A DNA stretch of 64,000 nucleotides, taken from the NCBI GenBank assembly GCA_944391055.1, contig CALXSF010000008.1, positions 1 through 64,000 on the forward strand. The letters run 5' to 3'. This DNA comes from an uncultured Kiritimatiellota bacterium (lineage in GTDB: Bacteria > Verrucomicrobiota > Kiritimatiellia > RFP12 > DVOR01). The notes beneath the pieces are model-generated. The model was not told the DNA's origin and did not search any database. It saw only the letters and a list, made by a program, of their open reading frames with translations. Of this stretch, positions 1 through 7,821 are shown in pieces. Within the stretch, counting starts at the first letter, position 1, and each line of letters starts with the position of its first letter. Position numbers and translations under genes: made by a program.

Positions 1-643
1 CTTCAGTCACCACTTCTTCGTGCACTCCCTCCTCGGTTTCCGCCACCTCTTCGGATTCCTGTTCCGCCGCTTCCTCCGGCGGTGCCTCCTCGGGTTGCCT
101 GTTCTCGCCCTCTTCTTCAGCCGGCGTTTCCGCCACTTCCGGTTCCGACGCTTCTTCTGTCTCTGTCACCGCTTCCTCGGGTAGTGTCTCCTCGGTCTCT
201 GAAGACACGTCTCCCGCAAGCGATTCGTCCAAGGGTGTCTCGGCATCTTTCAGTGCTTGATTGGCCTCCCATTCGGCTTCGGCACGGGCTTCGTCCTCGG
301 CCCAGCGTTCTGCCCGCTCGGCGTCGTCGCGCTCATTTTTGAGGCGTTCGTCAATGGCGTCTTGTGCTTTTTCGGCTTCATTTTCAGCATCGGTGCGGAG
401 GTGCTCGATGGCATTCTCGGCATCGACACGTGTTTCCTCGGCCTCCCAACGCAACTGGCGCGCGGCATCGTCGAGACTGTTTTGAACTTCGTCCGGCAGG
501 GTGTCCCCAGCATAAGAGGGAGTGGTGTCCAAGGTTTCGACCGGCGCCTCGGCGACCTCCGCGAGAGGTTCAGGTGGCGTAAACTCGGGCGTGGACACGC
601 TCGTGTCCACAGAGGTCTCACTGCATTCTTCGGAACCGCACAT
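1..643 (-). CDS. Acidic coiled-coil protein, 3' end outside the window
   Basis: Reading leftward from an ATG at 643, the frame stays open to the window edge, giving at least 214 residues with no stop. The N-terminus is short and polar, and residues about 50-125 are rich in Glu, Ala, Arg and Asp in heptad-like spacing, which predicts a coiled coil. The remainder is almost entirely Glu, Thr, Pro, Ala and Val and is probably disordered. No catalytic motif is seen. It starts three bases after the stop of the HerA-type ATPase gene, so the two are almost certainly co-transcribed and the protein may be an accessory of that ATPase. No family is recognised. The opposite-strand frames here are Arg/Pro/Ser-rich shadows. 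Confidence 0.8.
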   Translation of the reverse strand, partial: MCGSEECSETSVDTSVSTPEFTPPEPLAEVAEAPVETLDTTPSYAGDTLPDEVQNSLDDAARQLRWEAEETRVDAENAIEHLRTDAENEAEKAQDAIDERLKNERDDAERAERWAEDEARAEAEWEANQALKDAETPLDESLAGDVSSETEETLPEEAVTETEEASEPEVAETPAEEEGENRQPEEAPPEEAAEQESEEVAETEEGVHEEVVTE

Positions 644-646
644 ACA

Positions 647-3313
647 TTACCTCAGGCTTTCCAATGATTGACGAATGGTTGCATCGTTCAGACGGATGCG
701 CGTGTCATACTTCACCTCGCGCAACAGGTGCATTCGGATGCATGCCACCAGCTCCGGTGTCACAGGCTCATCATTCACCTCACGCCGAACCAATTCGTCC
801 AGATTGGCATAGACGCGCCGCAACAAGGAAAAGTCTTCGCTTTGCGCCGTAAAGAAACGTTTGAAGATCCGCTTGGCAAGCTCCCGTGCCAGTGCACGCC
901 GTTCGAACGCGCACTCCTCGGCACACGGCTTGAGACACGCGCACTCCGGGTAGGGGCGAAGCCGTTCGCGGCGCGCCGCCCAATAGGTGGAGGCATCGCG
1001 AATGTCCGCGTCGGTGAGCGAAATCGCGATGCCGTTCGCGGCACGATAATCCTCCGTGACGACCTCTTCCGGCTCGTCCAGTTTGTCGAAATAGAGGAAG
1101 GCTTCGCCGGGGCGAAGCCTGGCCAGACGCTTGATTTGCGCATCGTCCATGTTCACGCTGTCGGCGAGGATTTCCCGGTCCGCGCGCTCCACCAAGCGAA
1201 AGGCGAGCTTGAGGTTTGTGAGCGCCACGACGTCGACCCCGACCTTGCGCGGGGATTGGTCCGCGATCACAAGCCCAACGCCATAGGAGCGGATTTCCGC
1301 GAGCATCCGCTTGACCAGGCCCTTGGCGATGGCGGTGGGATCCGCCGCTCCCTCAACCGTTTTGCCATCGGCATCCAGCAAAACATGCGCTTCCTCAAGC
1401 ACCAAGACGTTCCGCAGGCGCCCATCGCCCAAGAAGTTGGCGTTCACATAGGCCAACACATTCAGCAGAAGCAAGGCGATGATAAGCGCCTTTTGCTCCG
1501 CGTTTTCGATTGCGGCCAACTCGATGACGGTGGGCTTTGCGAGCAAATCACCGATGGGAATCGTACCGTAATCGTCGAACAGGCGCAACAGCCCGGCGAG
1601 CCGCACAAGCCCCGCGCGGCCGATGTTTCGCGCGTCGCCGGTGTAGCCGATGGCGTCAAAGGTTCTCCGAAAACAGGCAATGAAATCCCGCAACCCAAAG
1701 ACACCCCCCTTGTCCGCGCTTGTGTAACTTTCCAACCACCTGAACTCCGAGTAACAGTTGTCCACCGTCTCCTCGAAAATCTTGTCCAACGGCGTCGTCA
1801 TCGTCAGCCCTGCGGCAAAGGCCGTCCGCAACACCGATTTGTAACTCTCCAACGTTACATTCTCCGGCGGCACAAAGGGATTAAAGACAAAGGGCGAAAC
1901 AAAACGTTTCCCCGGCGTGAAGACCTGCAAATCCGGAATGCTCTGAACCAACGCACGATATTCGTTCTTCGCCGGCTCGATGACCAAGAAGGGAATGCCG
2001 TGTTCCTTCCACAGCCGATCCAACAGGCTCACCGAAAAGGTTGTCTTTCCCGAGCCCGGCGTCCCGACGATGAGCATATGCTTCGTCAAATCCCGCAAGA
2101 AAAACCCAATCGTGTCCTTCCCGCCCGAACTCTTCAACCGCCCGACCGTGATGTCTCCGCCATTGACAATGCCGCCCGCAAACGTCTTGCCCCTGCCGCT
2201 TGACCGATTGACCTCCAGCCCCGCGCCGACGTGGGCTGTCCCAATCGGCAATCGGAAAAAGCCGCACGCCTCCTCGCCCGTGACGACAAAGGGAAGGCGT
2301 GCCAACGACGCGTAGGGCCCGCCGGGAACCATCCCCCCCTGAGTCTGCCCCGCAGCCCGAATGGCCTCCCCAAAAAGCCAAGGCAACGCAAAACGCTGCT
2401 CCGCGCAGTCGATTCCCGCGTTCCCAAAATCCACCACCCGCAACAGCGCCTCCGCCCCAGAGGCACCCGCCAACTGCCCAAAAAGGCGGCTGGAGACCGC
2501 CCCGACGGCCTCGCGCCCACCCATTACCGCAATGTTGAACGCAAAGAGCGCGCCATCCACGCGTTTGGCGTAATACGCATAAGTCTCGGCGGGGCGTGCC
2601 GCCGAAGCGATGCCCACCTCGCCAATGCCCCGTTCTTGGATGCCTCGCTCCAACGTCGCGAGCAACGTCGCCCACCGGCTCAGGGCCGCAGACTCCTCTT
2701 CCGTGTACCGTGTCGGCATCACCTGGAAGAAAACACCGCACCTGGGATAGGCCACCAAGGCATTGGCCAAATTGCCGAAGTCCGCCTCCCCCCGCGGAAG
2801 TCGCTCAAACAAATAACACTCCCCAATCAACCTATTCTGCAACGAGACAAAACGCCCCTCCTTCGTCAACGCCACCGCGCTCTCCGTCGCGATGCCCTCC
2901 AATACCTCCCGATAGGTCGCCTCGTCAAGATCCGCCAACGCATACTGCCGCTGGCGCAAATCCGCGCCCAAGACACGCACATAATCCCCTGCCGCCGCCT
3001 CGGCCTCCCGGCACGAGCGTGCGATGACACGTACCGTCACGAACAGCCGAATACGCGCCGCATAGGCTTGGTTGGCCACCGGCTCCGTCTTCCACAAAAT
3101 CTCCACCCCCACGTCCTGAGCCGCGCCACCCTGGCGATGCAGCTGGGAAACTTCCGCCAACAGCACCTCGCCCGCGCGCCGCTGCGCCTCCACCACAGCC
3201 TCTTCCGGCTCGCCGCCCACGGCCAAGATTGACGCATCCGGTACGGCGACGACTTCCATCGAGGCAAGCCCGATGAACTCCCCGTTCTCCAATTCCTGGC
3301 ACGACACGTTCAT
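647..3313 (-). CDS. HerA/DUF87-type P-loop ATPase
   Basis: An 888-residue ATP-binding protein of the HerA-FtsK superfamily. The P-loop GTPGSGKTT lies near residue 415 and the Walker B strand VLVLEEAHVLLD near residue 635. It is followed by the family's typical segment in which a conserved Asp-Gln-Ser-Pro precedes a long helix-rich region. The roughly 400-residue N-terminal part is alpha/beta and unassigned. Near the C-terminus four Cys lie in a short stretch (residues about 795-815). ATG 3313 is preferred because GGAGG sits eight bases upstream. An earlier in-frame ATG at 3406 would read through the inverted repeat behind the preceding gene. Relatives act as DNA translocases or as motors in conflict and secretion systems. 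No nuclease partner is visible, so the role is open. Confidence 0.85.
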   Translation of the reverse strand: MNVSCQELENGEFIGLASMEVVAVPDASILAVGGEPEEAVVEAQRRAGEVLLAEVSQLHRQGGAAQDVGVEILWKTEPVANQAYAARIRLFVTVRVIARSCREAEAAAGDYVRVLGADLRQRQYALADLDEATYREVLEGIATESAVALTKEGRFVSLQNRLIGECYLFERLPRGEADFGNLANALVAYPRCGVFFQVMPTRYTEEESAALSRWATLLATLERGIQERGIGEVGIASAARPAETYAYYAKRVDGALFAFNIAVMGGREAVGAVSSRLFGQLAGASGAEALLRVVDFGNAGIDCAEQRFALPWLFGEAIRAAGQTQGGMVPGGPYASLARLPFVVTGEEACGFFRLPIGTAHVGAGLEVNRSSGRGKTFAGGIVNGGDITVGRLKSSGGKDTIGFFLRDLTKHMLIVGTPGSGKTTFSVSLLDRLWKEHGIPFLVIEPAKNEYRALVQSIPDLQVFTPGKRFVSPFVFNPFVPPENVTLESYKSVLRTAFAAGLTMTTPLDKIFEETVDNCYSEFRWLESYTSADKGGVFGLRDFIACFRRTFDAIGYTGDARNIGRAGLVRLAGLLRLFDDYGTIPIGDLLAKPTVIELAAIENAEQKALIIALLLLNVLAYVNANFLGDGRLRNVLVLEEAHVLLDADGKTVEGAADPTAIAKGLVKRMLAEIRSYGVGLVIADQSPRKVGVDVVALTNLKLAFRLVERADREILADSVNMDDAQIKRLARLRPGEAFLYFDKLDEPEEVVTEDYRAANGIAISLTDADIRDASTYWAARRERLRPYPECACLKPCAEECAFERRALARELAKRIFKRFFTAQSEDFSLLRRVYANLDELVRREVNDEPVTPELVACIRMHLLREVKYDTRIRLNDATIRQSLESLR

Positions 3314-3347
3314 CCGGCACACCTCCCTCATGAGCCGTGTAAGACGC

Positions 3348-3378
3348 GCCATCCGGCGGGCAATCCCCGCCGGATGGC
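3348..3378. terminator. Perfect 13-bp inverted repeat between host genes
   Basis: Arms 3348-3360 and 3366-3378 are exact complements with a 5-base loop. The repeat follows the stop of the membrane protein gene at 3390 and precedes the likely start of the ATPase at 3313. There is no T-run on either strand, so it is either a weak or attenuating terminator or an mRNA 3'-end stabiliser. Confidence 0.45.
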
Positions 3379-3389
3379 AACATCGCCAC

Positions 3390-4103
3390 TCACTGCTTGT
3401 CGGCAAGCTTCTTCTGCTTCAACAAGGAACGAAACGCCGCCACGGCCGCCTCCGCCGTCTTCGGGTCGCGTACCGAACACACCGTCGATTCCCCACCCGA
3501 ATTGCGCAACACGAACGTCTCGTAACGCATCCGAACCTTGGGATCCTCGACACCCGTCCGCGGGTCGCGCTTGGCCACATTCTTGCTCTCGGTCTTGACG
3601 CTGACGATGTCTTTGTAGAAATACTCCTCCGTGCCCTCAATCGTTGCATCGGACACCAACGAGACAATCTTGTAATAGTAGTGGACCACATCCTCCGAGA
3701 AGTAAAAGCCGCCGATGAACACCTCGCTCGACCGCCACACATTGTCCTTGCCCCGGACGTACTGCGCCGACAAGTTCTTCTCGTCGTCCAACCGTGCGTC
3801 GAAATCCCAGCCCCAAAACTCGATGGGGTCGGCAAGCGCGATTTCCTCCTCCTCGACACCCAACTTGTTGAATGCCCGTTGGCGGAAATCCCCCATCAGC
3901 GACGAGGCCGCAGCGTCCATATCGGCATCCACGGGCCGCCCGCCAAACGCCACGAACAACCAAAGCACGGCGATGATTGCCAAAGGCAACCCCACCAAAA
4001 ACAATCCAACCGCAGACGTCAAAATGCCAACGAGAAGGAAGATTAGCGGCCACTTCAGGCGCGGACGAGGCTTGAAGTAACGTTGATTGCGACTGTAGTC
4101 CAT
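3390..4103 (-). CDS. Two-helix membrane protein, unknown function
   Basis: 237 residues. Two adjacent hydrophobic helices occupy residues about 18-52, after a short basic N-terminus. A soluble domain of about 180 residues follows, with alternating hydrophobic and charged strands (YYYKIVSL and YFYKDIVSV) suggesting a beta-rich PH-like or DUF-type fold. No catalytic motif is evident. GGAG lies seven bases before the ATG. It is first of three leftward genes (this gene, ATPase, coiled-coil protein), separated from the ATPase by an inverted repeat. A membrane protein beside a HerA-type ATPase may indicate a membrane-anchored assembly, which is inference. Confidence 0.75.
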   Translation of the reverse strand: MDYSRNQRYFKPRPRLKWPLIFLLVGILTSAVGLFLVGLPLAIIAVLWLFVAFGGRPVDADMDAAASSLMGDFRQRAFNKLGVEEEEIALADPIEFWGWDFDARLDDEKNLSAQYVRGKDNVWRSSEVFIGGFYFSEDVVHYYYKIVSLVSDATIEGTEEYFYKDIVSVKTESKNVAKRDPRTGVEDPKVRMRYETFVLRNSGGESTVCSVRDPKTAEAAVAAFRSLLKQKKLADKQ

Positions 4104-4293
4104 GTTTTGCTCCTAATTGCGTAACCAAGCCCCATGCGCAGGAGCTCAACCGTTGGCCCCAACCATGAAACTGCTCACATGGTATCACACCCCCCTCCGT
4201 TTTATCAACCCTTTTTGTTGCAATGTTGTCCAGGGAAATGGAATGACGCGGCGAACTGTCGATAAATCCCCCGACGGACCTCCTCCTGAGATG

Positions 4294-4323
4294 CGGCGTG
4301 TCTCGAGGGGAGATACGGCGTGT
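4294..4323 (+). repeat. Candidate left attachment site (shared 30-mer)
   Basis: The 30 bases are identical to 46974-47003 at the other end of the prophage. They consist of one 22-base unit beginning CGGCGTGTCTCGAGGGGA plus the first eight bases of the next. The site lies 206 bases upstream of the recombinase start, in a 425-base gene-free stretch (4104-4528) that otherwise holds AT-rich sequence likely to contain the recombinase promoter. No tRNA gene is visible. Confidence 0.5.
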
Positions 4324-4466
4324 TTCTAAAATACTACTTCTATTGTTTTTCGGGCATCTCTTGGATTTTTAATGAGTTTTAATTTTATTTCAATGGGACA
4401 ATGGAATATTTATTTTGATGTCAAGCGGTGCCTGTGTCGTCCTATATCGTGCAATTCTCCGGAAAA

Positions 4467-4490
4467 GTTGCAAAATTGGTTGCACAATTG
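4467..4490 (+). repeat. Two direct 12-mers upstream of the integrase
   Basis: GTTGCAAAATTG (4467-4478) is followed directly by GTTGCACAATTG (4479-4490), one mismatch apart. A related AAAAGTTGCA box lies near the right end (46910-46919). Paired boxes near a recombinase gene and again near the far end are what arm-type integrase or excisionase sites look like, but operator sites for the recombinase promoter are equally possible. Confidence 0.35.
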
Positions 4491-4528
4491 TTACACTTCG
4501 GGGTGCGAAAACAATCATGGGAGCACAA

Positions 4529-5656
4529 ATGAGCGTCATCAAGGATACCAAAGGAAAGTTCGTTCGCATCGGCGAGTGGCTGTGCGTCCGCAACGGGCGT
4601 GTTTATGGCGTGAAAAAGGTGAGGGGGAAGACGGTTCGGCAGGTGGCCCCGATCCAAGGGTTGGCGGCGATCGATGGGAAGGGGCGTCCGACGGCGGAGG
4701 TCAAGCGCTGGGTGAGGCGGTGGGGGGAAGGCCTGGAAAACGCGCCTTATTACAAAGAGGGGAAGAGGGTCCCGACAATCGGGGAGTTCTTTGACGCTTA
4801 TGTCGAATTCGCCGAGCAGGAATATCTGAGCAATGGTTCCCCGGCCCCAAGTACGTTGGCCAAATACAGGAGTTCGTTCGATATTTTCGTGAGGACGTGC
4901 GGCCTGTCCCGTTCGGATTCGCTCGCCTCAATCACGCGCGACCGGATGGACGCGTTCGTCTCGGAGTCGCTTGCGAGGGGGTTGATCCCGCTGACCGTCT
5001 ATTCGATCCTGAAGCAGGTTCGGAGTCTTTTCGGCGCCTGGGTCATGGAGCGCTACGCCGCGAGGGGGTGGGAGGTCGTCATGCCGAACTTCCCGCGTAG
5101 GCGCGGCAAACTGACGGCCGCAAAGGTGTATCAGCGGCCCCCAGAGGAACTCAGGGAAAGGACGATGGATTGGTATCGCGCGCTGGAGAGGAGCGATCCG
5201 ATGGCGTGGGCGGCGGCAAGCCTCATGCTGCAGTTCGGGATGCGCAACTGCGACGCCGCCCGCCTCAAATGGGAGGACATCGTCCGGGAGGATGGCAAGT
5301 GGGTGCTTGGCTACACGCCCAAGAAAACGAGGAACAGCAGCGGGAGACGCGTCCACTGCGCCATGAGCGACGCCTTTTACGAGCGTCTTCGCGCGAATGG
5401 CGGCAAGGGGGCCTACGTCCTTGAGCGCGCCGAGAGCGCATTCAAGCAAATCAACGCCTCCCTGTTCGACCTTGGCTGGAAGCCGCCGCAATACCACAAA
5501 CGCGCGTATGAGCTCAGGAAGATGTGCATCGACCGCATCTATCGGACCTATGGCGTCGAGGCCGCCGTCCAAGTCTCCGGCGACGACATCAAAACCATCC
5601 TGCGGTTCTATGCCGACCCGAGCCGTGCGAACATGGCGACGATCGACATCACGTGA
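4529..5656 (+). CDS. int: Divergent tyrosine recombinase (prophage integrase)
   Basis: 375 residues. The N-terminal half contains an arm-binding-like basic segment and a SAM-like core-binding domain (about 85-185). The catalytic domain shows Arg239 in FGMRNCDAARL, a beta-hairpin with Lys265-Lys266, Tyr327-Glu-Leu-Arg330 in place of the usual His-x-x-Arg, Asp352 where a His normally follows Gly, and the nucleophile candidate Tyr361 in LRFYADPS. The Arg330-Tyr361 spacing of 31 equals that of lambda Int. The two His substitutions are unusual but occur in phage relatives. ATG 4529 is preferred (GGGAG six bases upstream, inside an earlier in-frame ATG at 4517). It ends two bases before the convergent stop of the late operon. 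Confidence 0.85.
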   Translation: MSVIKDTKGKFVRIGEWLCVRNGRVYGVKKVRGKTVRQVAPIQGLAAIDGKGRPTAEVKRWVRRWGEGLENAPYYKEGKRVPTIGEFFDAYVEFAEQEYLSNGSPAPSTLAKYRSSFDIFVRTCGLSRSDSLASITRDRMDAFVSESLARGLIPLTVYSILKQVRSLFGAWVMERYAARGWEVVMPNFPRRRGKLTAAKVYQRPPEELRERTMDWYRALERSDPMAWAAASLMLQFGMRNCDAARLKWEDIVREDGKWVLGYTPKKTRNSSGRRVHCAMSDAFYERLRANGGKGAYVLERAESAFKQINASLFDLGWKPPQYHKRAYELRKMCIDRIYRTYGVEAAVQVSGDDIKTILRFYADPSRANMATIDIT

Positions 5657-5658
5657 CC

Positions 5659-7201
5659 TCACTCCGGCAGGGGGAACGGCTCGAAGCGCTCAAAGGCCCC
5701 GTCCGGCGTCACGGGGTCGTCGCCCCACGCGAAAACGGCCTTGGGATAGACCTTCATGTCCGCGCCGCCCAAAAAGCCGAGTTTGTAGACGAAGGTTTTG
5801 CGCTGCCGTGCCGCCCAATGATCGGAGCCCGCCTCCTCCAATTGCCCGTCCAGCGGGACCGTGACCCGCGTCCATCGGCCTTCCACGACGATCTCCGGCG
5901 TGGGCGCGTCGCCCTCAGGGATCAAATCGAACCCAAAACCGTCGCTGTAGAACGTCGCTTGGGCAACGATGTCCCTTTTCGGGCATGGATTCGGCCAGCC
6001 GGTGCTGACGCTGACCTCAAGGCGGAGGAAGTCCGCCGGGTCGTCCCATGCGGCGCGCTCCTCGAAGAACAAAACGGGGTTGATGTCGGGCAGCGTCTGA
6101 ATCTCAAGGTCGGCGAGCACCGTCTCGCCGTCTCGCTTGGCCTCATACCGGATCCATTCGCCCGGCTCAAGCGGGGGGCGCACGACGGAAATGGGGTAAT
6201 CGACCCGCAGCACGGGATAACCGTCGATCGTGCCGTTCGTCGTGTGCCCATGCGTCTGCCCCAGATTCAGGATGGCCACGTTCCCGTCGGCGTCGTAATA
6301 CACGCCGGGGCGATAGGCCCCCGTGTCGGCCGTCGGGGGCGGCAGAAGCGTGGCCCCGCCAAAGAAGTCCGCAAACCACGCCGCGGGGTCCTCGGGAGCG
6401 ACGTCATCCGCCTCCGCGGAAGGCCGCCCATCCGCGAAGCCATTGATCTTCGCCGTCTCCTCGCCGTCCCCATAGAAGTCGATGGCACCCCCTTCGCACG
6501 GCCCGAGCCATGCGTTGAACGGGATCCGTTTCTCGGGGCCGGCGCCAGTGTAGGTGTCCACGGCGACCATCGGGGCGAAGCCGAGCAACGCCTCCGGCCA
6601 AGGGCTCACGCGGGCGCCCGCGGCCTTCCCGACGGAAGGCACGACATTCCCGGCGCCGTCCGAGCCGTTCCCGAACGGCCGCGTCAGGAAGCGTTCGGCA
6701 TGGTTCCGCGACGTGACCTTCCCGGGGAGGTACGCCATCCGCGCCTCCACCCCGGGCGGCGCGCCATAGGCCCGTTTGTGCCATTCCTTGGACACATGGA
6801 GGCAAAAGCGGTTCGGGGCGATCATCTTGAGCCTGTAGGGGGGGCGTCCGCAGATGCAGGATCGTGGCCTGCGCGATCTTGGGCGCGCAGAAGACGAACT
6901 CGTTGGTCGCGTGGCCCATGCCGGCGATGCCCCGCTCGATCTCCAGACGCCCCGATTCCGGGATGCCCATCCGCTCGCAAAATCGCGACAGCTCCTGTCC
7001 GTCCGGCGCGTCCCGGTGATGGGCGAAGACGGTCCCGTCCGCCGCCGTGTAGCAGACCACGCCAAGCCGGATCGCCTCGTCCAAGTCGCCTATCCGCCCA
7101 ACGACCGCCCCCGCCCGGAACCCAAGCGGCCCCTCATGCGCCCCAGCCTTCGCGGTCGCCGAGCCGGAGCCGAACAACTGGACGCGTGCGGGCTTGTCCA
7201 T
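5659..7201 (-). CDS. Phage structural protein, reading frame broken at a C7 run
   Basis: The protein is coherent only if two frames are joined. Residues 1 to about 119 read from ATG 7201, and about 395 more residues read in the frame ending at 5659. The switch falls exactly at seven consecutive C on the coding strand (6838-6844); one base fewer restores a single protein of about 514 residues. After the run the upstream frame becomes Arg/Pro-rich nonsense, while the downstream frame reads a well-composed protein with strands such as YYDADGNVAILNLG. It is the last gene of the late operon, and its ATG overlaps the preceding stop (TGATG). A sequencing or assembly error, a true mutation, or a +1 slip are all possible. 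The function is unknown; a virion decoration or receptor-binding role is suggested only by position. Confidence 0.6.
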
Positions 7202-7812
7202 CAGGGCGCCTCGCTTTCCTCCGCGGCGTCTTGGTAGGTCGTCATCTCGTTCGCGTCCTCGACCACCGTCTCGAGGATGCGCTCCTTGGCGCCGGCCGCG
7301 ACCGAGCCAAGGAAGGAGATCGTCGCGCTTTCGGCGTCCATCCCGCCGGTGCCCGTCTCGTCGCCGGGCGGCGTGTAGGAGAAGCTCTTGAAGATGCCGG
7401 TCGTCTCCAGCCTCAGCCAAAGGGAAGGCGTGTGCTTCACGAGTTTCGGCGCGTCCACCACGCTCAGCGCGTCCGTCGCGGACGACGAGCCGTCCGACGC
7501 GATCGCCTCCCGGATGGCGATTTTGTGCTTCTCGTAAAGGATGGCCGGCACGTCGTTGGCCTTCGTGAACGTCCACTTCCCCCCCGCCTCGTCAAAGGCC
7601 CACGTGCCCACGAACTGCGCATAGGCCCCCTCGTGCTCGACGATCGGCCCCAGCGCGAGCGAGCCGCCCTCCCCGCCCTCGCCCCCGAAGACGCGCTGGC
7701 CGACCATCCCGCCGAGGGGGAAGGACGCCCCGGGCATCGACGCCTTGGCGCCCTCGAGCGCGCGGACCCTGCGCTCGACGTCCATCACGAAAGGATCCTC
7801 GAAGTCAAACAT
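7201..7812 (-). CDS. Late-operon protein of unknown function
   Basis: 203 residues, rich in Gly, Ala, Ser and Thr. There is a short acidic start, a glycine-rich loop around 45-55, and several beta-strand-like segments (GSLALGPIV, PSLWLRLETTGIF). No membrane segment or catalytic motif is present. It lies nine bases downstream of the repeat-bearing structural protein and overlaps the next gene by one base (TGATG), so all three are translationally coupled. Position between fibre-type genes points to a virion component, probably beta-rich. No family is recognised. Confidence 0.65.
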   Translation of the reverse strand: MFDFEDPFVMDVERRVRALEGAKASMPGASFPLGGMVGQRVFGGEGGEGGSLALGPIVEHEGAYAQFVGTWAFDEAGGKWTFTKANDVPAILYEKHKIAIREAIASDGSSSATDALSVVDAPKLVKHTPSLWLRLETTGIFKSFSYTPPGDETGTGGMDAESATISFLGSVAAGAKERILETVVEDANEMTTYQDAAEESEAP

Positions 7813-7821
7813 CCCGGCGCC

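Noticed and set aside
4104..4528. tRNA gene as integration target
   Set aside because: No cloverleaf or T-loop-like sequence was seen at either prophage end.
5659..7201. Programmed frameshift of a tail-assembly chaperone
   Set aside because: No tape-measure gene follows, the gene is last in the operon, and the needed shift is +1 or -2 at C7. The C7 run is reported as a frame break without this interpretation.
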